A stretch of DNA of 64,000 nucleotides from Halichondria panicea (GCF_963675165.1 NC_087385.1:144501-208500), one strand, 5' to 3'. Shown: positions 29,401 to 54,122, counted from the stretch's first letter. The notes: generated by a model from the letters alone, not told the origin. Made by a program: numbers and translations.

Positions 29401-29630
29401 ATGTGTAGAGCTGTATCTCCATTCCTGTCCTGAGTATTCACTGAGATAGTGCTGTTATTGAGGAGGAATTGAAGACATTGCAGAGACTGACTGGCCACGG
29501 CTGCATGGATCAAAGTCGCACCATTATCGTTGCAAATGTTCAGTTTTGTAGAATCGATTGTCTTCAACTGTTGAATGTTGTCAGTCCTCACGAGCTCAAA
29601 CAGGTGGGTGTCGGAGTGACTCATCTCCAT
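26424..29630 (-). CDS. TRPA-like ankyrin-repeat cation channel
   Basis: Single long exon, 1068 aa from the ATG at 29630, chosen over one 57 bases upstream for its strong ACCATGG context. Residues ~10-600 are a run of about 15 ankyrin repeats (recurring 'G.TPLH.A...G'). Residues ~690-930 hold six membrane helices. The pore helix/filter region reads SLHGELDYRN, aligned to GDINYR of TRPA1. S6 ends in INLLIGLAVGDI, almost the TRPA1 sequence. A basic helix and a coiled-coil C terminus (EENVATVMVQQKHQQETLSR) may tetramerise the channel. It should conduct Ca2+ and other cations in response to chemical, thermal or mechanical cues; the stimulus cannot be inferred. Convergent with carbonic anhydrase 3, divergent from the kelch-kinase genes. 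An intronless coding region is notable here. Confidence 0.93.
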   Translation of the reverse strand: MEMSHSDTHLFELVRTDNIQQLKTIDSTKLNICNDNGATLIHAAVASQSLQCLQFLLNNSTISVNTQDRNGDTALHIAMRTAGPPQTMSLLLEGGADDSLCNNLHEPPLTLLLQRDNATNLLAAFLKHPVHLNVAGEHGYTPLHTMAYLDKTEALEMIWPVITREASELFPRDAHGKTPLHTAASRGSHRTLDFMITQSGTNVLYLLDDGWNTPLHTAVEYNRIASVEVLLKHGASPTILRGDKLPPCHMACQQDKMDIVVAMVEHCGPEIMSSRDAAGATPLHCCSKSVCDQLFSFVIDNGANIDSQDNSGNTPLHNAVTHGSVWRVEALLGKGADPSICNESGYNPFHLSLQYSRGEIFKALIKSEHAHTLCTSPDARGDFPVHLAVRSKFTLPVPILMSMMTNSDPSSYKDAQGNNVLHAAAESGDTNSLSHILSLPCYKYLLNGLNSGGMTPLHMAACNGSVAPLQELIDHGAIMQYRSSHGDTPFMLACLNGHLKAATVLYNASPSSRDSVLNNDGENALHLAARSKNTDVMTMCLDKGITVTLNKSGESFFDTVLKEQDTDSVVAILQHARWEECLDGCSSHLPHPILRIIEDVPEAFQVVLDRSASHSLLSRQHHDWWEEYHFKYLTLSSTPPPQDDTTNTVTMPTSQGVSRRDSFAVLIHLIKYRHQSYLRHPVIATYLSCKWRRYARPYYIFRFLLFFLFTLLLSVFIGITPAPLQTPLLTNLTMNNPSEGFGVPSNVLRFLTIALALLNLLVWVIDVYVLGLDALKHVISESDVWIHGLTLLLTLIFTIPWEGLDTLYWEVGAFAVFLAWIAVTLNLQLFTFVGTFVSMLLTVTRNVFGVLLMTSLIVCSFAFPLYILLATVPDFTYTNIGTSIFSVLASLHGELDYRNFSLLTLMGQLRFSVLVFLFLTLATVIMPIVVINLLIGLAVGDIARIQEEAILSQRTIEVRALQALDKRLPLPILKMLLLESHMHFPNRNFVHKLTRIARNMWSDFDDPLNNEQTVAVREKTSVPKEYHTRLLVLEENVATVMVQQKHQQETLSRIEEMLKKVLNKQSNT

Positions 29631-30134
29631 GGTAACTGGAGAGTGGTGGTGATGGAGAATATCTCCTCTACACAATGATAAATACACACACTGTCATGAG
29701 CAATCTTTACACATTGTAGGACATGCTCTGCAACTAGACTAGACCTAGACCTATAATATTGCCCATTGACAGGCCTATGGGTATAAGCTGTATGTGCAAT
29801 ATTCCTAGTATTCCTAGTTACACTCACCTACTCCTGCAGCGCTAGACAACCTTCAGATCTCTACACCTCCTCCAGCCATTTTGGGAGTGGGCTCCTCATA
29901 ACCTTTGCAATAGTGGGGGCGTGGCTGGTATGCAAGATCAACAGAACTCCCCAACAACAATAGCAGCTCTCTGATATCTCTGAGGGAGTGTTCTACTGTC
30001 CATGACTTGTAAGTTGAAATGCTGTGTCTCATTGCTGCTATAGATATACAGAGTTCATGTCAGTCATGTGATGGTTGTTGATCTGGTTAGGTCCTATAGC
30101 TAGCATGCATAGTCTCAGTCCAGGCTCAACCAAT

Positions 30135-30229
<95 letters not shown>

Positions 30230-30275
30230 TGTGTGATGGCATAAACACTGTCTCATGATCACTCCTGTGCAGGTA
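29631..30275. promoter_or_regulatory. Intergenic region and 5'UTR, TRPA / kelch-kinase A
   Basis: Divergent gap. A probable leader exon of kelch-kinase A ends at 30008 (perfect GTAAGT donor after ATGACTT). Its intron (30009-30272) holds a (GT)n/(GCGT)n tract at 30138-30235. Confidence 0.55.
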
Positions 30276-33200
30276 ATGGATGCTCCAGTTGAACCATCAC
30301 CTCGTTGGGGTCAATTCTCTGCAGTTGATGGACACCATTACATGTGGAGGGGGCTTGGTCTAGGACGAGGGTCTAACATCATTGCTGTGTATGATCCAAG
30401 CACTAAGCTGTGGAGCCTCTTGCCCACCACTGGACCTCTACCCCCTGGAGAGTGGGGTGGTTGCTCTGTTTGTGTAGGTCGTTGCCTGTACACCTTTGGT
30501 GGTCATGATGGGTCTTCTTACTTCAATGACATGAGCAAGCTTGATCTGGACACTCTCCAGTGGACCAAAGTTCAAACCTCTGGTAGTCAGCCTATGAAAA
30601 AGATTGGTTGTGGACTTGTCCGTGTGAATGAGAGAACTCTGTGCTGCTTTGGAGGATTCGGTATTGAGGGCATCACACAACCAGGATCTACATTCACCAA
30701 GACTGGAGTGTCTGATGGAAGTGGATGGACAAACGAGTTTCATTTCTTTGACACACAAAATGGTAAATTTTTGTCAACGCATACACTTATAGGGTATCTA
30801 GCTACTGGTGGGCGGAGTCCCACCCTCACTCACATAGGAAACCATGTTCACTTTCATATCAATCAATGTTATAAGGATGATGTAACATTGTACCATTCTC
30901 TAAATTGCCCCACCCCCACTTCCAGGTGTCTGGTCGTCCCCTGAGCTCAGAGGAGAGAGACCTCCTCCCTGTAGTAGCTTCACCTTCACCATGGTGGACC
31001 AGCACAGGGCAGTCCTCTTTGGAGGGAACCAACCTGGCCGTGGTGGTAAAGTCAATGAAGTCTACTTGTTTGACTTTAAGACCATGGTGAGTTGGAATTA
31101 GTACTGCCACATTGAAATGCACAATACCGTGTGTTCACTGTGTGTAGGAGGTCACTAAGGTGAAGCCAGTACAGGGAGAGCCATGGCCAGTGGAGAGGTC
31201 AGCCCATGCTGCCTGTTGTCTCAACTATGGCCAGGACCACCCTCAACTACTGGTGTACGGAGGAGTGGATAATGGCAACAAGACACTGGGGGACATGTGG
31301 ATACTGGATGTAGACACTGTCAAATGGACAGAGGTGAGTCTTGTCTTTTTATGAACTGTTAGTGTACGTGTAATAAATGGACGTAATAAAGAGATACGAG
31401 ACGTTCATTTACAAGAGTAAATAACTTTGAAGTCTAGTTAAATACTTGTGCTATGTACACACACCTTTGTATTATATCACGTTGTCAAGGTTACAAGTGT
31501 GTAATAAAAGTCATACAGTCCCTTCGTAAAGGGTCACTGTCATATAAAACACATAGCCTTGAGATTCCTCGTGTTGTAATGTTATATTTATTTCATACAG
31601 TACATGGATTATCTGATGATCTGTTCAGAATACACAGTACTACTGTACACTCAACATTTATTTATCAGAGCATTATTTTTGGTGCCTCCAGGTGACACCT
31701 CCTGAGTCAATGACACCACATTGCTACCACTCCATCACTGCCACCAGTCTGGGACCAGGACTCACTGAGGTCCTCGTGTTTGGAGGCAAGCGGGAGTTTA
31801 GAGGAGATGCCATTGCTGAGACCACTATACTGAGATTTGGTGAGCAGCTACTAGTACATGTAACCATGGCAACTATTGTCTGATAGACAAATACACACAA
31901 TACATGTGTCAATGACTCTGAATCCATACCGTAGAAACTGGATTATTAGCGCTTATTCGATTATAAGCGTATCTTTATTAAGTGCATGCTCAACTGCAGG
32001 CTTTTTATACTCGAATTGAAGCGCTTTTCCAATTATATATGCGAAGGTTATTAGTGTAATTTTAGAATTGATTCAGCCAATTTTGTTTATTTATGAGCTA
32101 GCTAGCTTGTACAGGCATGGTAGCTATATAGCTGGTGATATCCATCTGTAAGGACTCTCTGCATGGGCATGCTGTTACCTTGTCTGATCATGCTGAGAGA
32201 ATTTGAGACATGGATGATCATGCTGAGACATGGATGAGGTCCTTTTATTCCAAGTTCCTGGTCAATATTATAATATGAATTTAAATGATGTAAATGAACT
32301 GTAACAGATATAGATCCAGTTAGGGTTGCCTGCTTGCCTTGCTTGCTCACTTTCTAGCCAGCTTGCGAGTCAGCTCTCATCACAGAGACATCCGGTTGCT
32401 GGGTGGGGCTCAAAATGACTGCATTATAGGCGCATTCTCGAATATAAGTATATAGAGCTCTGCTATTGACCCTAAAAGCGCATGCGCTAATAATCCAGTT
32501 TCTACGGTATACTGTTACATTTGTTCCTTAATCCCTTCTACAGAGTTGACTGGACCCTCAGCGTCTGTTGCTGGACCCTCGGCTGAGAAGTGGGCTCTCG
32601 TGGATGTGGCCCACAACGACACTAGAGGCTCCGCCCAGCGACTGAGTGAGAAGAGGATCAGACAAGCAACTGCTCGTGCCTCATCAGTCAGTGAGACCAG
32701 CGACCACTCCTCTCAAGACCGGGTGAGGGCTCTGGAACAACAGTTACGAGCAGCAGAGCAGAGAGAGCACGACACTCAACGTCACCACCAACTACAGTTG
32801 CAAGAGAAAGATCGAGAATTGGCTACAAAAGAACGTGAACTATCTCAGGCCAACCGTCGCTATGAAAGACAACTCAGAGAATCTCAACAAATTTTGCAAG
32901 GAGAATTGACCGAGGCCAACCGTCGCCATGGAGATGCGGAGGAAAGAGCACAACTGGCAGAGCAAAGAGAGCAAGCTACTCAAAATCGCTCTGAACAATT
33001 GTTGCAAGAAAAAGATCGTTTAATGGCAATAAAAGAACGAGAATCATACGAGGCCAACCATCGCCGTGTTGATGCTGAGAGGAGAGTCCAGGAACTGATT
33101 GCTGAAAATGGGAGGTTGGACAGGAGAGCCCAACTGGCAGAGGAGCGAGCAGAGGGTCTGGAGACTCAGTGGGTGGTCCATCGCGAGGAGATCACAATGA

Positions 33201-33916
33201 CAGAGAGACAGCTCGGTGGGGGAGGATGGGGGGTTGTCAAAGTGGCCAAGTTCCGAGGAATCGAGGTGGCAGCCAAGACACTGTACGAGCAGCTCAGATC
33301 CGACTATTACCGACACGTGTTTATTCGTGAGATGAACATGGCGGCTCGTCTGCGACACCCACACCTGGTCCAGTTCATAGGAGCCACGCTGGAGGGGGAG
33401 ATGATCATCCTGACAGAGCTCATGGCCACCAGTCTGAGGAGGGTGCTGGAGGGAGGTCGTATCTCACGTGAACACATCCTCTCCATCTCTGTGCAGGTCT
33501 GTCAAGCCCTCAACTATCTCCACCTCATGCAGCCAGACCCAGTGATCCATCGTGACATCAGCAGTGCAAACATCCTCCTCAACCCTCTACCCAATGGCTG
33601 CTGGAGGGCAAAGGTCACCGACTACGGCTCAGTGAACACACTGCGAGCATTGGCGACAGAGAATCCTGGTAATCCAGTGTACGCTGCCCCTGAGGCAAGA
33701 ACCCCATCCCTCCAGTCAACCAAGATGGACATGTTCAGCCTGGGGGTGCTCCTGATCGAGATGTGTTCTGGCCAGTTTCCGAGTGATGACGGACGTGAGC
33801 GCTTACTCCTCACCATCCAAGAAGACCGTCAGTTCTCTGACATCATCAGTCGCTGTATCCATAGAGACAGAGACAATCGACCAACCGCTCAACAACTGTT
33901 GAATGAACTACATTAG
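30276..33916 (+). CDS. Kelch-repeat / coiled-coil / protein kinase fusion, gene A
   Basis: Exons 30276-30762, 30926-31086, 31148-31333, 31692-31839 and 32544-33916 give 784 aa. Residues 1-327 are kelch repeats forming a probable beta-propeller (GRCLYTFGG, RAVLFGG, LLVYGG, EVLVFGG). Residues ~370-545 are charged heptad repeats (REL, EANRR, AEERAQLAEQ), a probable dimerising coiled coil. Residues ~548-784 are a kinase domain of TKL/TK character: glycine loop LGGGGWGVV, AAK lysine, HPHLVQFIGA, catalytic HRDISSANILL, DYG in place of DFG, AAPE, and DMFSLGVLLIEM. The catalytic loop lacks the Lys of Ser/Thr kinases (HRDxKxxN). No signal peptide or membrane helix, so cytosolic. The sensor could bind a ligand and dimerise the kinase (inference). 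Tandem partner of gene B. Confidence 0.9.
31929..32507. mobile_element. TA-flanked MITE in intron 4 of kelch-kinase A
   Basis: Exact inverted ends CCGTAGAAACTGGATTATTA plus GCGC, bordered by TA on both sides as in Tc1/mariner insertions. 579 bp, no transposase ORF. The matching place in gene B has no insertion. Confidence 0.88.
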
Positions 33917-34455
33917 AACTGTGTTAGATACTAATCAAGCTAAATTGTAGGTTTTGTTGTTGTTGCTTATTTTGTGTATTATATATATTTACCACTTAAT
34001 AGTCGTTAGTGTCATTAACGTTATGTACACACAAATAGAAAAAATTTTATCAGGCCACCAATTTTTGCCAAAATCCAGGTCAGTTCATGGAGTGTGATTC
34101 ACCAAGCCATAGTACATGTACAGGTATTAGTATGGTAGTGCATACAGTCCCACCCACAATTATTGTTCTTTTTTGTGGGTGGGACTGTATGCATATAGCT
34201 TTGCAGATATAAAGTGTCCACGATGTCTACATCTACCAGCCTGGAAGCCTGACAGACTGGATCTAACAGAACACGGTACGTGTGTTGAGAGCATGGGTCA
34301 CTTGGTTACTGATATGCTATGGTCATGATGATACTATACAGTCACTAGTCAGTGTACCAGTGAGATCACTGTGGTAGTCACCTATATACTCAGATCATTG
34401 TGTGTATATACCTAACATGCCATTAAAATATGCGTGTGTCTCATGTATGCAGATT
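33917..34455 (+). promoter_or_regulatory. Gap between kelch-kinase genes; promoter and leader exon of gene B
   Basis: Holds a 21-bp-stem hairpin (34139-34193), a TATAAA at 34208-34213, and a likely leader exon ending at the GTACGT donor (34274), spliced to the acceptor at 34452. Confidence 0.55.
34139..34193. repeat. Hairpin: 21-bp perfect stem, 13-nt loop
   Basis: Left arm TGCATACAGTCCCACCCACA+A, right arm its exact inverse at 34173-34193, 15 bases before the TATA box of gene B. Confidence 0.85.
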
Positions 34456-37400
34456 ATGATAGCTCGGTTTCGCTCCTTATTTGGTCGGCCATCATCAGTT
34501 GAACCATCAGGTGAACCACCACCTCGTTGGGGTCAATTCTCTACTGCAGCTGATGGACGCCATTACATGTGGAGGGGGCTTGGTCCAGGATTGGGGTCTA
34601 ACATCATTGCTGTGTATGATCCAAGCACTGAGCTGTGGAGCCTCTTGCCCACCACTGGACCTCTACCCCCTGGAGAGTATGGTGGTTGCTCTGTTTGTGT
34701 AGGTCGTTGCCTGTACACCTTTGGTGGTCAGTATGGATCTTCTTACTTCAATGACATGAGCAAGCTTGATCTGAACACTCTCCAGTGGACCAAAGTTCAA
34801 ACCTCTGGTAGTCAGCCCATGAAAAAGGCTTACTGTGGACTTGTCCGTGTGAATGAGAGAACTCTGTGCTGCTTTGGAGGAAAAGGTTTTGAGGGCATCA
34901 CTAACGAGTTCCATTTCTTTGACACGCAAAAAGGTAACTTTTGTCAATGTGCACATTCACTGTATGCATACACTTATAGGGTATCTAATCATTGTGTTAA
35001 CATTGTACCATTTTCTAAATTGCCCCACCCCCACTTCCAGGTGTCTGGTCGTCCCCTGAGCTCATAGGAGAAAGACCTTCTCCCTGTAGTGACTTCACCT
35101 TCACCATGGTGGACCAGCACAGGGCAGTCCTCTTTGGAGGGGACCAACCTGGTCATGGTGGTAGGCTCAATGATGTCTATTTGTTAGACTTTAGGACCAT
35201 GGTGAGTTGGAATTAGTACTGCCACATTGAAATGCACAATACTGTGTGTTCACTGTGTGTAGGAGGTCACTAAGGTGAAGCCAGTACAGGGAGAGCCATG
35301 GCCAGTGGAGAGGTCAGCCCATGCTGCCTGTTGTCTCAACTATGGCCAGGACCACCCTCAACTACTGGTGTACGGAGGGCGGGGTAAAAGCAGAGATACA
35401 CTGGAGGACATGTGGATGCTGGATGTTGACATTGGAAAGTGGACAGCGGTGAGTCTTGAGGATGATACAATGCAACCTGTATTTACTGCAGAATCTTTGC
35501 AACACATCAGTAAATGGAGTTACGTGTTCCTTATATGGATTTTATGTACACACATGTGGTCTGTTTTACTACTTTAATTATGAGCATTTCCCTATAAGGA
35601 ACGCACGGTTTTAATCATGTGTTGCAATCATGCTGTTTCAGCCCATAGGTTTCTCTTTTTAGGCCCCCTACGAGAAAACTAAGCAGATATAGATATAGGA
35701 AGTAGTGTGTACTTTCTTGAGTGCAACTCGCCTCCAACCAGAGGGTGTGACGTCACACACTGCATTTACCTAGCATCACGTGGGTGGGGCGTTGCCTATC
35801 CCTCTCTTTTGTTTATCTATGTTCAGCCTGAGGCTATAGTTGTAACATTGTACATGTCTTAATGTGTGGGTGTGTGCTCCATCCACACTGGAAATTTATG
35901 TAGACAAGGTTTTATTAGTTTTATCGGTGCAGCGTGGCATACGTTTACAAGTCTTAATTGTTATAAACTCATGTTATGTACCCACACTTCTATAGCTTCT
36001 TTATTATTACAGTACATGTCAAACAGAATATCACTCTTTGTGCCTCCAGGTGACACCTCCTGAGTCAATGACACCACGTCACCTCCACTCCATCACTGCC
36101 ACCAGTCTGGGACCAGGACTCACTGAGGTCCTCGTGTTTGGAGGCCTTTCAGAGAATAATGAGACCGTTGCTCAGACCACCATACTGAGATTCGGTGAGC
36201 AGACACTAGTAGATTCTACATGCAGCCTTGACAACTATTGTCTGATAGAAAAATCCTCAGCTGGGAATTGGGCTCTCGTGGATGTGGCCCACAACGACAC
36301 TAGAGGCTCCGCCCAGCGACTGAGAGAGAAGAAGATCAGCAGACAAGCAACTGCTCGTGCCTCATCAGTCAGTGAGACCAGCGACCACTCCTCTCAAGAC
36401 CGGGTGAGGGCTCTGGAACAACAGTTACGAGCAGCAGAGCAGAGAGAGCACGACACTCAACGTCACCACCAACTACAGTTGCAAGAGAAAGATCGAGAAT
36501 TAGCTACAAAAGATCGAGAATTGGCTACAAAAGATTGTGAATTGACTGAGGCCAACCATCGTTATGGAGATGCGGAGGAAAGAGCACAGCTGGCAGAGCA
36601 AAGAGAGCAAACTACACAATTACTGTTACAAGTGAAATATCGAGAATTGGCTATTAAAGATCGTAAATTGGCTCAGGCCAGCAGAAGAGAAGCTGACCTG
36701 TCTCCAGCTCTAGTGAGGGAGTTAGAAGGCAAGACGAAAGAGTTGGCAGCACACAACACAGAGGTGTGGAGGATTCCGGCCAACAGAGTGATCATTGGCA
36801 GGAGGATTGGCAAAGGAGGGTGGGGGGAGGTGCTGGAGGGAACAGTGAGCGTGGCCGTCAAGCGACTACACGAAGAAATTGCCTACCCAATTCACATTGA
36901 AAAAATGGAGAGAGAAATGAAGCTATTGGCTGAAGTGCGACACCCAAACCTTGTGCAATTCATTGGTGCTATTTTTGATGATCAAAACAATAAATCCCCT
37001 CCTATTCTCGTCACCGAGCTTCTGGACATGAATCTCCGACAAGCGTACGAGAGGAATCAACTGGACCCAGGAAACCGCCTCTCGATCTTCATGGACATTG
37101 CCCTAGCTCTGAACTACCTGCACCAGCGCTACGATCCCATCATCCACCGTGATGTGAGTGCTCCCAACGTCCTCCTCCAGCGAATGCCCAACCACCAGTG
37201 GAAGGGGAAGGTCTCTGACCTCGGCTCAGCCAACTTCCTGCAGCATGCTCACACAAAAGGTGAAGGATGCGTACTTTATTCAGCCCCTGAAGTGATACCT
37301 CGAGCTTACAATCAAAGAGGAGAGCTAATTCCACAAACAACTAAGATTGATGTGTACAGCTACGGTGTTTTGTTATGCGAGGTCATCACTAGCACTTTTC

Positions 37401-37567
37401 CATCAGAAGAAAATTACTTGGGTATGCTTAAAGAAGTCGAAAAAGACTATCCACAATTCCACGATCTGATTGCTAACTGCACTCAAGAGAGCCCCGACAA
37501 CCGACCAACTATGGCTCAAGTTCTGAACATGTTAGAAGTAGAAGATGACAAAATACCAAGAATTTAG
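34456..37567 (+). CDS. Kelch-repeat / coiled-coil / protein kinase fusion, gene B
   Basis: Exons 34456-34933, 35041-35201, 35263-35448 and 36050-37567 give 780 aa. Kelch part (1-~325) and first half of the coiled coil are nearly identical to gene A, even in introns. The kinase domain (~525-775) is only distantly similar: IGKGGWGEV loop, AVKRL lysine, HPNLVQFIGA, HRDVSAPNVLL, DLG in place of DFG, SAPE, and DVYSYGVLLCEV. Catalytic Asp and Asn remain, so activity is possible despite the DLG. At 36195-36260 a 66-base stopless segment has intron-like GT...AG ends where gene A has an intron; if spliced the protein is 758 aa. An AATAAA lies at 37755. Shares with gene A the SAQRL-linker SSVSETSDHSSQDRVRALE. 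Same inferred role as A with a different output domain. Confidence 0.9.
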
Positions 37568-37754
37568 CTATAGAACATAATTGTGTATGAGTGTGTGTAT
37601 TTAATTTGTTTCCTTAGTTTGTTTCTACTGATAATTATGCTCTTATTTTGGAACCATTTTCTGCACTAATTATGTTGTTATAAATAATGTACTCTATATA
37701 TAATTATTTTGTGCAGTACAATTTTCTGTGTTTTTCGAGGGTATATAAAGCGAA

Positions 37755-37760
37755 AATAAA
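37755..37760 (+). terminator. Poly(A) signal of kelch-kinase B
   Basis: AATAAA 188 bases after the stop, in the 590-bp AT-rich convergent gap (37568-38156) that holds no other visible feature. Confidence 0.5.
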
Positions 37761-38156
37761 ATTTTATCTCATTACAGTATTTTATCTTATATTGAACGAT
37801 TGTGAAGAAAACTGCGAAAAACTCTAGGTATTTTACACGAATTGATAGGTGTGGTTTCCTGGCATGACATGCGATATTACAACCGCGAACATTTCTTGTG
37901 AGGGCTCTCAAGATCAGTGAACATTTTTCACAAAAATTTCCCACTATACGGCACTGCAATCGTTTTGCCAAAATTGATGTTCAACGTACTAACAACATGT
38001 TTTCAAACAAGCCATAAAACAATGCATGGACAAATGTACAGACTAAATATGTTATAACAACTCTTGTCAGTATAAGCAGTGCACATTGTACATGTAATAG
38101 TGGACACACACACACACACAGGGTTAGGGGGAACAAGTTCATAGTGTCTCTTGAGT

Positions 38157-39200
38157 TCAGCCCATACTGTTCTCTCCACTGTAGGCCATGTACACGAACC
38201 CGTCCTCATCCTTGTGCTCCTGGTAGATCACAGACATGCTCGAGCTGGAGGGAGGGAGGAGGACAGTCATTAGTGTGGACACATGCACTGGGTCAAAGTA
38301 CACAGTCATTAGGGGACATTCAGTTGTGTGTACAGCTACCAGGATGCTTATGGACGATGGGTTGACAGGTGTAAATGTACACTTAACTATAGCCTAGGAA
38401 GCAAGAATGGCCACATGTATAGGCCTTCATCACATAACCTTTCACAGGCTTCAACTACTCAACTACTAGACAGCATTCCCCTGGCATGTGTGTACCTGGT
38501 GGTGGGAGTGACGCCATTGACCATGAGGTAGATGGACTCAGTGGCCCCCAGCTGGATCCTCTGTCTCAGCACGTGCATGAACTGGGCCACTGGAGGGAGG
38601 GAGGCAACAAATAACAACACAAGACACACCACCTCACAATAAACACTCTAGTAATTTAGTGTAGCTAGAGAACAAATACATATAATGGGATCAAAACAGG
38701 CTCAATTCTTTGTGGCTGTTACAAGTACACACAGTGTTGGGTGTTGCACAATGTACGGGAATGAGAGATGAGCTCACACCAGGTGGTCAATGAATACACT
38801 CAAGGTCATTGTTAGTATGCATGAATATTATACATCACCTCATCATAAGGTCAGCAGCTTCATTAAGGTCAAGCCTCCCTAAGGGCTAGTACATAGATAG
38901 AGGGACAGCCATCACAAGCAATTTCTATGATAAGAAAACCTCACAGATTTTAGATTCACTATCTTATCTCTTTCTGCCTGACAACACAAAACCTATCAGG
39001 AGGCAATCTATGACACCCACACACTCACTGACCTGTGACACCCACTATACCAGTATCTGTGCCCACCCACACATACACTGTACCCACCCACCCCCCCACA
39101 CCCACACGCACACACTGTACCTGTGAGGTCTCCTGGGACAAGGTACTTCTTGCGGTCGAGATCAGCAATCCGTGCTCCAGCTACCTTCTCAACTATCACC

Positions 39201-39261
<61 letters not shown>

Positions 39262-39802
39262 GGGGGGGCATAATAATCGTGCATACGTATGGAGGGGGTC
39301 ATTGATGGTGGTATATACACTAGACAGCAACCCACTGGAGGATATATACATGATGATGATGTATTAAACAGTGAAATAGAATCTCATTAAAACGATCACA
39401 AGACCCACACAGTACTGTACACACACATACCATATAGCTACATGTATGCTACACACTATACACACACACCCACTCCACCCACACCACACACACTCACGGG
39501 CACTCTGTCTGGGTGCTTCTCTCTGATCTTGGCTGACTCAGCCGATCTCACTTCTACAGTGATTGAGGGAGAGTATAAACACACACATGGACACAGTACA
39601 TTGGGTCCAGTGAGCTCATGTATATATACATGTACTTGCTACAACACTTATACGTGGCTCAAGAAGTGTCACTGTAGTATACAGAATAGGCTTTATATGT
39701 ATGTTCTCACACATACACCATGGTTTAATACATGCACAGTACAGCTAGCTATAACTTACCAAACGGTTTCTCTTCTTTGTATTGCCACTTCATCGCTGAC
39801 AT
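38157..39802 (-). CDS. Atg8/GABARAP-family autophagy ubiquitin-like protein
   Basis: Conjugated to phosphatidylethanolamine on autophagosomes. Exons 39802-39760, 39553-39498, 39199-39121, 38589-38496 and 38244-38157 give 119 aa. Matches [62 protein letters not shown], and [15 protein letters not shown]. The open reading frame stops directly after the conjugation glycine (GENSMG-stop). Most animal GABARAPs carry extra residues that ATG4 removes; this one needs no priming. Met replaces the usual aromatic/Phe before the Gly. Lies 464 bp downstream of the ABCB gene on the same strand. Confidence 0.93.
39206..39259. repeat. (GT)n microsatellite
   Basis: Adjoins the acceptor side of the GABARAP exon 3 boundary; ends in a run of nine G. 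Confidence 0.9.
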
Positions 39803-40084
39803 TACTTGACCTTAACTGCTTACAGAGAGTATTAACTTATGGCAGCTCTTCCAAATATAAATCTTGAGTGTATTCAAAGAGCTAGCCAAAATTACGGTCT
39901 AGTGAGTAATACTGAGTCAGCATTAATTTTAATAGGTGTGTCTCCATAGATTTTGTGATATCAGTAGTTAGTCTCGAGGCCAGACTCCTCCCGGGGGACT
40001 CTCCCTGGTACATGTCAGACCACTCTCAATATTGAGAGAGGGGCTGGGATCGAGGCTAATTTGACAGTACATGTAACACATTAT

Positions 40085-40185
40085 AAATACAACCTAATGC
40101 AACTAACACAACTATATCTAATGCAACTAACACAATGCAACTAACACAACTGTATCTAATGCAACTAACACAACTGTATCTACAG
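40085..40185. repeat. Short tandem repeat between ABCB and GABARAP
   Basis: Copies of 'ctaatgcaactaacacaact' with variable spacers. The remaining 39803-40265 gap shows nothing else, but must carry the GABARAP promoter. Confidence 0.75.
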
Positions 40186-40265
40186 CTAGACGATAGTTTC
40201 ATATAAACATCTAGATCAGTTCATGTTCAATCTTTGACTATAATTTATATTGTTCATGACAGAAC

Positions 40266-54122
<13,857 letters not shown>

